DNA from: Dehalococcoidia bacterium
GTDB taxonomy: Bacteria; Chloroflexota; Dehalococcoidia; Tepidiformales; Tepidiformaceae
Assembly (NCBI GenBank): GCA_022827945.1
Contig: JAJEIT010000024.1
Location: forward strand, 1 to 42,179
Length of the DNA stretch: 42,179 bases
Direction: 5' to 3'
Part shown: positions 17,684-24,220 of the stretch, piece by piece
Numbering within the stretch: position 1 is the stretch's first letter
How the letters are laid out: each line of letters starts with the position of its first letter
Notes under the pieces: model-generated
Databases searched by the model: none
Told to the model about the DNA's origin: nothing
Seen by the model: only the letters and a program-made list of their open reading frames with translations
Made by a program: the position numbers and the translations under genes

Positions 17684-18492
17684 TGCGCATCCCCCGCAAT
17701 CTCGCCCTTCGCCTAGCGACGGCGGCCGTGGGCATGCCCCTGCTGCTACTGGTCATCTGGGCCGGCGGCTGGCCGTTCGCCATTGTCGCGGGTTTGATCA
17801 CGCTGGGCGGCACGATCGAGTTCGCACGCGCCTGGCTCATGCCCACGCGGCCGTACCGGGACATCGCGCAACTCGGTCCCTTCCTGCTGGGACCGGCGAT
17901 CGTAGTGGCGGGCGTTCACGCGGACGAGCGGTTCCTTATCGCGGGGGCGTTGCTGGCAGCGCTCTTCCTGGGCGCAGGGTACTCCCGCTCGAACGTCTTC
18001 GGACCCCGGAAACCACTGCGGGTGATGGGCTGGGCGATCATCTACCCGGGCATCATCTTCTCGACGATCGTGCTGACGCGGGATCTCGACCAGGGCCGCG
18101 ACTGGGTGTTGCTGCTCGTGCTGACCACGTTCACCGCAGATACCGGCGCCTACGCAGTCGGGTCGCTGTTCGGACGACACAAGCTCTGGCCCGCCATCAG
18201 CCCGAACAAGACGTGGGAGGGCGCGATGGGCGGCCTGGGCGGAGCGGTCCTGGCCGTCTGGGTGCTCTCGACGTGGTTCGATCTCGACCTCCCCATCGCC
18301 GCAGCCGTAGGGCTTGGCCTCGGGCTGGGAGTGGCGGCCCAGGTGGGAGACCTGGCCGAGAGTTGGATGAAACGGAAGGCCGACATCAAGGATTCGTCCG
18401 GGCTGCTTCCCGGACACGGGGGGCTGCTGGACCGGCTCGACTCGATCACGGCCGTGGCGCCGGTGGTCTACCTGGTCGCGAACTTCACCTGA
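17683..18492 (+). CDS. cdsA: Phosphatidate cytidylyltransferase
   Basis: A 269-residue integral membrane enzyme making CDP-diacylglycerol from phosphatidate and CTP. It has about 7-8 hydrophobic helices and the CDS signature in its last third (SPNKTWEGAMGG, then DLAESWMKRKADIKDSS and LPGHGGLLDRLDS). The GTG start shares one base with the uppS stop (TAGTG). In many bacteria dxr and rseP follow; here an alpha/beta hydrolase with its own promoter follows, so the operon ends with cdsA. Confidence 0.96.
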   Translation: MRIPRNLALRLATAAVGMPLLLLVIWAGGWPFAIVAGLITLGGTIEFARAWLMPTRPYRDIAQLGPFLLGPAIVVAGVHADERFLIAGALLAALFLGAGYSRSNVFGPRKPLRVMGWAIIYPGIIFSTIVLTRDLDQGRDWVLLLVLTTFTADTGAYAVGSLFGRHKLWPAISPNKTWEGAMGGLGGAVLAVWVLSTWFDLDLPIAAAVGLGLGLGVAAQVGDLAESWMKRKADIKDSSGLLPGHGGLLDRLDSITAVAPVVYLVANFT

Positions 18493-18530
18493 CCGAAACT
18501 CGCCTGGCCTGCCCGTTCCGGGCGCTCGCC

Positions 18531-18536
18531 TAAGAT
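18531..18536 (+). promoter_or_regulatory. -10 box TAAGAT, probable leaderless promoter of the hydrolase
   Basis: TAAGAT ends 8 nt before ATG 18545 with no ribosome-binding site between. A good -35 is not visible. Confidence 0.5.
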
Positions 18537-18544
18537 AGAAACCG

Positions 18545-19420
18545 ATGGCTCCCGAAGCACCCTTCGAACCGCAGCACCGCCAGGTCGTGGCGAACGGCCT
18601 GCGTGTGCATTATGTCGAGGGTGGCGAAGGCGAGCCGGTCGTCTTCCTGCACGGGTTCCCGGAGTGCTGGTACTCGTGGCGCAATCAGCTGCCGGTGCTG
18701 GCTGCGGGCTACCGCGTCATCGCCCCCGACCTGCGGGGCTACCACGAGACCGAGGCGCGACCTCCCTACGACACGGAGACGCTCCAGCAGGACGTCCTCG
18801 GACTGATCGAGGCGCTGGGCGAGCGGAGCGCACACATCGTGGGGCACGATTGGGGCGGCGCGATCGCCTGGCAGCTGGCCATGAATCGCCCCGAGGCCGT
18901 GCGCTCGCTCGCGGTCCTGAACATCCCGCACCCGGCCCTCTCCATCAAGGGCCTTGGCAGCATCGCGCAGCTGCGGCGGAGCTGGTACATGTTCTTCTTC
19001 CAGCTTCCCTGGATCCCGGAGCAGTTCCTGGCCCGCAACGGGTACCGGCAGCTGGCGAACACCCTCCTCCAGGGGATTCCTCCGGGGGAGGAGCGCAGCG
19101 CGGACCTGGCCTTCTACCGGCAAAGCTGGGAGGAGCACGGGCTGAGCGGCGGCATCAACTGGTACCGGGCCCTTTTCAGGAGTCCGCGACGCCTGCCCAA
19201 TCCCGTGCCCGTCGTCACGGCGCCGACGACCATGATCTGGGGCGAGGAGGACTTCGCCCTGGGCAAGGAACTGACCGTGGGAACGGAGCGCTTCGCGGAG
19301 GACTTCGAGTTGCACTACCTGCCGGGGGTGGGGCACTTCGTGCAGCAGGAGGCGCCGGAGCGGGTCAACGAGCTGTTGCGGGCGCACCTGGAGCGGGCTG
19401 GGAGCCGTGCCGATGGCTGA
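18545..19420 (+). CDS. Alpha/beta hydrolase, epoxide hydrolase-like
   Basis: A 291-residue hydrolase. The oxyanion motif is HGFPECWYSWRNQ (residues about 38-50), typical of soluble epoxide hydrolases and fluoroacetate/haloalkane dehalogenase relatives. The nucleophile elbow is GHDWGG with Asp as nucleophile, the acid residue lies around WGEEDFAL and the catalytic His is in GVGHFVQQEAPE. A lid domain with SWEEHGLSGGINWYRALFR is present. The Asp nucleophile excludes an ordinary esterase. Epoxide hydrolase is likely; a dehalogenase would be the alternative. Its end overlaps the VTT-domain gene. Confidence 0.88.
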   Translation: MAPEAPFEPQHRQVVANGLRVHYVEGGEGEPVVFLHGFPECWYSWRNQLPVLAAGYRVIAPDLRGYHETEARPPYDTETLQQDVLGLIEALGERSAHIVGHDWGGAIAWQLAMNRPEAVRSLAVLNIPHPALSIKGLGSIAQLRRSWYMFFFQLPWIPEQFLARNGYRQLANTLLQGIPPGEERSADLAFYRQSWEEHGLSGGINWYRALFRSPRRLPNPVPVVTAPTTMIWGEEDFALGKELTVGTERFAEDFELHYLPGVGHFVQQEAPERVNELLRAHLERAGSRADG

Positions 19421-20207
19421 GGACCGGTCCGGGCCCGCCCTGCGCAAGCCCACCATCACCGACTTCGTGGCCGAAGGGGAGGAGACGCCGATCCTCCTGC
19501 GGCCGCGCGTGCTGGCCGGTATCGCGGTGGTGTTCCTGGCGCTGGTCGCGGCCTACTTCATCCTCGCCGACGTCTTCGACATCTCGCTGCAGTTCGACGC
19601 CGAGCCCCTGCAGGACTGGGTGGAGCAGTGGGGCGTGTGGGGCCCGATCGCGTTCATGGCCGTGATGGCCTTCTCTGTGCTGTTCGCGCCCGTCCCGAAC
19701 GCGCCCATCTTCATCGCCGCGGGACTCGTCTGGGGTCCGGTGCTGGGGACTGTCTACTCGATGATCGGGATGATGTGGGGCTCGGCGATGGCGTTCTGGG
19801 TGGCGCGCTGGCTGGGGCGCCGCCACCTGCCGAAGCTGGTGGGGAGCAAGGCGGCGGCCAACATGGACTCCCTCTCCGTCCGCATGGGGGGGCGGCTCAT
19901 CTTCTGGGCGCGCATGCTGCCCGTCGTGAACTTCGACTGGATCAGCTTCCTCGCGGGGCTGACGGCGATGCGCTTCTGGCGGTTCTTCTTCTTCAGCTTC
20001 CTGGGCATGCTCACGCCGACGACCGTGGGCGTGGTCGCGGGCGACAGCCTCGGACGCGACCTGCGCATCACGCTGGTCATCGTGGCGGTCTGGGTAGCGG
20101 CCATCATCCTGAGCGGGCTCTACCTCTGGTGGCGGCGGCGGCAAGCGCGAACGCAGGCGCCGCCCCCACCCGCGAAACCGCTGGCGGAGGGGCAGTCGGG
20201 ACAGTAG
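19413..20207 (+). CDS. TVP38/TMEM64 (VTT/DedA-like) membrane protein
   Basis: A 264-residue inner-membrane protein. After one N-terminal helix (VLAGIAVVFLALVAAYFILADVF) the VTT domain follows: APVPNAPIFIAAGLVWGPVLGTVYSMIGMMWGSAMAFWVARWLGRR, given here in segments, and RMLPVVNFDWISFLAGLTAM, which resembles the conserved re-entrant segments of DedA proteins. The family flips or scrambles lipid carriers or phospholipids in some members; the role here is unknown. ATG 19413 has GGAG 8 nt upstream and overlaps the hydrolase stop; an in-frame GTG lies at 19407. Confidence 0.88.
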   Translation: MAEDRSGPALRKPTITDFVAEGEETPILLRPRVLAGIAVVFLALVAAYFILADVFDISLQFDAEPLQDWVEQWGVWGPIAFMAVMAFSVLFAPVPNAPIFIAAGLVWGPVLGTVYSMIGMMWGSAMAFWVARWLGRRHLPKLVGSKAAANMDSLSVRMGGRLIFWARMLPVVNFDWISFLAGLTAMRFWRFFFFSFLGMLTPTTVGVVAGDSLGRDLRITLVIVAVWVAAIILSGLYLWWRRRQARTQAPPPPAKPLAEGQSGQ

Positions 20208-20218
20208 CCCGGGGGGCG

Positions 20219-21019
20219 CTACTGGAAGCGGTGGGGCAGCGGTTCGACGCGGGGGGGCAGCGCGATCTCGTGGTCGAGCCAAATGCCGATGTTCTCGCCC
20301 GTGCGCCCTTCGGGGCCCTCCTCCAGGAGGTCGACGAGGAGGCCCGCGATCTGCTCGGGGCGCATCCAGCGGTCGAGGAGCTCCTGCGGGGGCGTCATGC
20401 CGAGGGCGCCCCGGATCATCTCCGAGTCGGTCGCGTCCATGCAGAGTGCGTTCACGCGCACCCCGTGGGGCCCGAGCACCCGCGACCACGCCTGCGTGAA
20501 GCCGTTGATGCCCCACTTGGAGGCGTCGTAGACATCCATACGAGTGCCACCGCCGGTGTTGTAGCCGGGCGGCGGGCAGATGTGGTCGGTAGCGATGTTG
20601 ACGATGTTGCCGCCGCCCATCTCGACCATGTGCGGAGCGATGGCGCGTCCGCAGAGGAAGACGCCCTTGAGGTTGGTGCCGACGAGAGCCTCGAAGTCAT
20701 CGATGGCCTTCTCCCAGGGGTCGACCGGGTAGGTGGCGCGCCAGATGCCCGCGTTGCTGACCATCGTGTGGATGCGCCCGAAGCGCTCGATTGCGGCATC
20801 GACGAAGGCGCGGACGGCATCGGGGTCGCTGACGTCGGCCTCGGCGGCCGTCACGCTAGCGCCTTCCGCCTCGAGCTCGGCGGCGAGATCGTGGACGGTG
20901 GGATCGATGTCACAGAGGGCGAGGGAAACGCCCTCGCCCGCGAGCACACGGGCAATGCCGTTGCCAATGCCGTGGGCCGCGCCGGTGACGATCGCAGCCG
21001 TGCCTTCGAGGTCGCTCAC
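20219..21019 (-). CDS. SDR family oxidoreductase
   Basis: A 266-residue short-chain dehydrogenase/reductase. The N-terminal NAD(P) motif is TGAAHGIGNGIA (TGxxxGIG), Asp in LCDIDP favours NAD, and the NAG motif is in VSNAGIW. The active site YDASK (YxxxK) is present, but the usual catalytic Ser stretch (NISS) reads NIATDH, so a threonine may take the serine's place. An insertion rich in Pro/Gly precedes the Tyr. The GTG at 21019 overlaps the stop of the upstream redoxin gene (GTGA), so the two are translationally coupled. The partner redoxin is a probable selenoprotein, which suggests a linked redox function (inference). Confidence 0.9.
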   Translation of the reverse strand: MSDLEGTAAIVTGAAHGIGNGIARVLAGEGVSLALCDIDPTVHDLAAELEAEGASVTAAEADVSDPDAVRAFVDAAIERFGRIHTMVSNAGIWRATYPVDPWEKAIDDFEALVGTNLKGVFLCGRAIAPHMVEMGGGNIVNIATDHICPPPGYNTGGGTRMDVYDASKWGINGFTQAWSRVLGPHGVRVNALCMDATDSEMIRGALGMTPPQELLDRWMRPEQIAGLLVDLLEEGPEGRTGENIGIWLDHEIALPPRVEPLPHRFQ

Positions 21020-22062
21020 GAGGCGCTCACCGGCTCGAGGGGCCGGTAGAACGTGTTCCCGGCCTCGGTCCACTCGGTCACGATCTTCATAAAGTCCTCA
21101 CCCATGGGGTCGAGGCCGCGGATGAGCATGGTGCCGCGCCGGATGGTGAAGTCGTGGGGCGCGAGCTCGCCGGCGCGCACGTAGTGCGGCTCGGCGTCCT
21201 CGGCGTGCCCCTGCTGCGAGAGCCACCACGCGAGGGTGAACTCGGCGCGGGCTTCCTGGTCGGCCGCGGTCGGAAGGGTCTGGGCGGCGCGCACCTCTTC
21301 CGGCGTCATCGCCGGGCCCTCGCCACGCACCCAGGCGCGCAGCCGTTCCAGATGCGCCTCGGAATCGATGCCGGTCATCTCCTTGAACTGGTTCGAACCG
21401 AAAGCGACGTCGTTGGGACGCGCGATGCGGCCCTCCTCGTCGATCCAGAGGATGGTGGGCACGTTGATCATGCCGTAGAGGTCGGCTACCAGGTGCTCGG
21501 TGTCGATCAGGCTCGGATGCGCGGGCTTCGCCGCCTCGATCCACTCGCGTACGTCGTCCGGCGAGCGCTCGATGGCGACGGTGATGACGGTGAAGGCCTC
21601 GTCCTTGAGCTCCTCGTAGACGGACTGCCAGACCGGCAGGTCGTAGCGGCAGCCTCACCAGGAGGCATAGGCGACGAGGAGAACCTTCTTGCCGCGCTGG
21701 TCGCTCAGGGAGTGCGGGTTCCCGTCGAGGTCGGGGAGGGTGAAGTCGGGCGCCTCCAGCGAATTGAGGGCGTCGCCGCGATCGTGGTGCGAGGCGCCGA
21801 GGGAGGCGACAGCGTGCTTCTCGTCGGTCACGAGGGGGCGCTGGAGGGCGCCGGCGAGGACGCGCAGGTCGAGGACGTCGCCGCGAACAAGCGCGGACTG
21901 GTCAACAGGCACGCAGATGACCCCGCGGCAGAGGCCCTCGGGCTGGAGATCCCAGCCGAGAGTCTCCTCGAGGGCTTCGGCGGGGATGGTGGGGTTGGCG
22001 AGGTCGGCGACGGGGATCTCGTCGCTGCGGCCATCGTGCAACAGCGTCAGGGTGGGGGACAT
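21016..22062 (-). CDS. Selenocysteine-containing redoxin (copy 1), TGA at codon 136 read as Sec
   Basis: Two open frames (21655-22062 and the frame ending at 21016) join through one TGA at 21655-21657. The full product is 348 residues. Domains: an N-terminal region (1-95) with a CX4C pair at Cys45/Cys50 (EGLCRGVIC); a thioredoxin/AhpC-TSA fold (about 100-245) containing APDFTLPDLDG, KKVLLVAYASW, the active site U136-G-C138, and the cis-Pro stretch GMINVPTILWIDEEGRI; and a helical TPR-like tail (about 260-345). ATG 22062 has GGGAG 7 nt upstream. A SECIS-like hairpin follows the TGA. The next paralog has TGA at the same residue. It would act as a disulfide reductase or peroxidase; no signal peptide is visible. 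The alternatives, a pseudogene or stop, are unlikely because frame and fold are preserved after the TGA. Confidence 0.88.
21625..21657 (-). promoter_or_regulatory. UGA codon plus bacterial SECIS-like hairpin, copy 1
   Basis: The TGA is at 21657-21655. Twenty nt later lies a GGTCT loop (21634-21630) closed by CTGCC (21639-21635) and GGCAG (21629-21625), with two further lower pairs after a 2x2 mismatch. Known bacterial SECIS elements have the loop about 16-37 nt after the UGA and G residues at the loop start; E. coli fdhF carries the same GGUCU loop 18 nt after its UGA. Confidence 0.8.
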
Positions 22063-22110
22063 GGCATCGCTCCCGGAAACAGCAGGTGGCCGGATTCTAC
22101 GGGAGCGAGC

Positions 22111-23151
22111 TCATGGGCTGTCCTTGAGCGGGCGGTAGAGGGGGTTGCGCGTCAGAACGCTCTTGATGGCCAGCTTCAGAAAGGCCAGACCCATGGGGTT
22201 GAGGCCGCGGGTGCGCATGGAGCCGCGCCTGATGGTGATGTCGTGCGGGGCAAGTTCGCCGGCGCGCACGTAGTGGGGCTCGGCATCGTCGTCGTGGCCT
22301 TCCCGGGAGAGCCACCACGCCAGCGTGAACTCGGCGCGCGCCTCCTGATCGGCGGCGGTTGGGAGATCCTGGTGCTTGCGGACCTCGGACGGCGTCAGGG
22401 CAGGGGCTTCGCCGCGCACCCAGGCGCGCAGGCGTCTGAGGTGCCGTTTGGAGTCGAGGCCCGTCAGCAGCTTGAACCTGTTGGAGGCGAAGGAGGCGTC
22501 GTTGGGGCGCGCGATGCGGCCTTCCTCGTCGATCCAGACGACAGTGGGGACGTTGATCATGCCGTAGAGGTCGGGCACGAGGTGCTCGATGTCGATGAGG
22601 CTGGGGTGCTGGGGCCTGGCCTTCTCGATCCAGGGGCGCGCGTCGTCGGGTGACCGCTCAATGCCGACCGTGATGACGGTGAAGCCCTCGTCCGCAAGCT
22701 CCTCGTACACGGACTGCCAGACCGGCAGGTCGTAGCGGCAGCCTCACCAGGAGGCGTAAGCGACGAGCAGCACTTTCTTGCCGCGCTCGTCGCTGAGGGA
22801 GTGGAGATTGCCACCGAGGTCGGGAAGCGTGAAGTTGGGAGCATCGAGGGAGGCCAGTGCCTCGCCCCGGTCGTGGTGCGAGGCGCCGAGGGAGGCGACG
22901 GCGTGCTTCTCGTCAGTGACGAAGGGGCGCTGGAGGGCATCGGCCAGCACGCGCAGGTCGAGTCCGTCTTCTCCGACGAGGTCATCCTGGTCGACGGGGA
23001 TGCACATGTAGCCCTGGCAGAGGCCTTCGGGTTTCAACTCCCAGCCGAGCAGGCTCTCAAGCTGGTCCGGGGGGATGGTGGGGCGGGCAAGGTCGGCGAC
23101 GGAGATCTCGTCGACTCGTCCATCGTGCAGCAACGTCATCGTCACAGGCAC
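22111..23151 (-). CDS. Selenocysteine-containing redoxin (copy 2), TGA at codon 136 read as Sec
   Basis: A 346-residue paralog of the downstream gene, also split by one in-frame TGA (22744-22746). Landmarks have the same numbering: Cys45/Cys50 (EGLCQGYMC), U136-G-C138 in YASW-U-GCRYDLPVW, and GMINVPTVVWIDEEGRI. The C-terminal tail (EARAEFTLAWWLSREGH, then HYVRAGELAPHD) is the same TPR-like helical region. GTG 23151 is chosen because GGAGG lies 8 nt upstream and because it gives identical numbering to copy 1; a GTG at 23160 is only 1 nt from the GGAGG. It lies 48 nt upstream of copy 1, in one operon with it and the SDR. The selenocysteine synthesis genes (selA, selB, selC, selD) are not in the window. 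Confidence 0.88.
22714..22746 (-). promoter_or_regulatory. UGA codon plus bacterial SECIS-like hairpin, copy 2
   Basis: The TGA is at 22746-22744; the GGTCT loop is at 22723-22719 between CTGCC (22728-22724) and GGCAG (22718-22714). Geometry and sequence are identical to copy 1. The 47 nt at 22709-22755 equal those at 21620-21666 base for base, while codons on both sides differ between the copies. Confidence 0.8.
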
Positions 23152-23223
23152 AGTGACCACCTCCAGGGCCTGGAGCCAGCCAGATTCTACGGGGCAGGTT
23201 CTGAGTGCGGTGTAAGCGAGACA

Positions 23224-23312
<89 letters not shown>

Positions 23313-23319
23313 TCGTTCG

Positions 23320-23325
23320 ATTGTA
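23320..23325 (-). promoter_or_regulatory. -10 box TACAAT of tRNA-Ser
   Basis: TACAAT (5 of 6 consensus bases) ends 7 nt before the 5' base of the tRNA. The -35 region (near 23343-23348, CTCCCG) is poor. It lies next to the CIRCE element. Confidence 0.55.
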
Positions 23326-23348
23326 GTGCGGGATGGGCGGAGCGGGAG

Positions 23349-23375
23349 TTAGCAGTCACCACCGGAGAGTGCTAA
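23349..23375 (+). promoter_or_regulatory. CIRCE element (HrcA operator)
   Basis: TTAGCAGTC, 9 nt spacer, GAGTGCTAA. This matches the CIRCE consensus (TTAGCACTC-N9-GAGTGCTAA) except for one base in the left arm. Its left arm overlaps a TTAGCA -35-like sequence and its right arm overlaps the -10-like TAAACT at 23373-23378 (18 nt spacing), the usual location for HrcA repression. It controls the zinc-ribbon gene starting at 23417. Confidence 0.85.
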
Positions 23376-23416
23376 ACTGCCGGAGTCAGACTTCCGCTCA
23401 ACCTGGACGGACCCGC

Positions 23417-23719
23417 GTGCCCACCTACGAGTACCAGTGCGACTCCTGCAAGCGCAGATATGACCTGCGAGAGGGGTTCGACGCGCCGAGCAGCCACCCC
23501 TGCGAGCGCTGCGACAAGGGCACGGCGAACCGCGTGCTGCACGCGCCCACGGTCGTCTTCAAGGGCAGCGGCTTTTACGTGAACGACAGCCGCAAGTCAG
23601 AGAAGAGCACCAGCTCGAGCGAGAAGACGATGAGCCTGCCCAGTGACTCCGGCAAGAGCGACAGCAAGAGCAACGGCAAGAGCGCGAAGTCCAGCAGCAG
23701 TTCCTCCTCGAAGGACTAG
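23417..23719 (+). CDS. FmdB-family zinc ribbon protein
   Basis: A 100-residue protein. The N-terminal zinc ribbon is PTYEYQCDSCKRRYDLREGFD, with the second Cys pair in HPCERCDKGTANRVLHAPTVVFKGSGFY; these are FmdB/CxxC_CXXC_SSSS family hallmarks. The C-terminal 40 residues are a low-complexity Ser/Lys tail, also typical of the family. Start is GTG 23417, giving (M)PTYEYQC, the canonical FmdB N-terminus. The gene is preceded by a CIRCE element, so it is probably induced by heat or misfolded-protein stress through HrcA. Its molecular role is unknown; zinc or nucleic acid binding is likely. dtd begins 6 nt downstream. Confidence 0.92.
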   Translation: MPTYEYQCDSCKRRYDLREGFDAPSSHPCERCDKGTANRVLHAPTVVFKGSGFYVNDSRKSEKSTSSSEKTMSLPSDSGKSDSKSNGKSAKSSSSSSSKD

Positions 23720-23725
23720 CACCTC

Positions 23726-24190
23726 GTGCGCGCCCTCGTACAGCGCGTGAGCCGCTCAAGCGTGCGCGTGGACGGCGAGCTCGCGGGCGCCATCGAGAGT
23801 GGGTTCCTGGTGCTGCTGGGCGTCACGCACGGCGACGACGAAGCGATCGCGTATGCGCTCGCCCGCAAGGTCGCGGGACTGCGGGTGTTCGAGGATGCGG
23901 ACGGGAAGATGAACCGGGACCTGGCAGCCACGGGCGGGGCGATACTGTGCGTCAGCCAGTTCACTCTGTACGGGAGCGTGCGGAAGGGGCGGCGGCCGTC
24001 CTTCACGGAGGCAGCGGATCCGGCGTGGGCGGAGGCGCTCTACGAGCGCTTCTGCGCCGCAGTCGAGGGGGAAGGGGTGCGCTGCGAACGGGGACGCTTC
24101 GGCGCGCACATGGAGGTCGAGAGCGTGAACGACGGGCCCGTCACGCTGCTCATCGACAGCGCCGACCTGGAGCGTCCGCGCCGTGCTTGA
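23726..24190 (+). CDS. dtd: D-aminoacyl-tRNA deacylase
   Basis: A 154-residue DTD that hydrolyses D-aminoacyl-tRNAs and mischarged glycine. Hallmarks: MRALVQRVSRSSVRVDGE, VGLRVFED-like AGLRVFEDADGKMN, the active-site motif SQFTLYG (residues about 78-84) and the cross-subunit Gly-Pro motif NDGPVT near the C-terminus. GTG 23726 is 6 nt after the zinc-ribbon stop, so the gene probably shares its CIRCE-controlled promoter. Confidence 0.96.
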   Translation: MRALVQRVSRSSVRVDGELAGAIESGFLVLLGVTHGDDEAIAYALARKVAGLRVFEDADGKMNRDLAATGGAILCVSQFTLYGSVRKGRRPSFTEAADPAWAEALYERFCAAVEGEGVRCERGRFGAHMEVESVNDGPVTLLIDSADLERPRRA

Positions 24191-24220
24191 CCGGAGCGGC
24201 ACGGCGGGGAGAGTAGGTCC

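Noticed and set aside
21016-23151. TGA read as tryptophan, or the redoxins as pseudogenes
   Set aside because: TGA ends many intact genes here, Trp is TGG throughout, and both copies are conserved on both sides of the same codon. Trp at this position would also follow a Trp already present.
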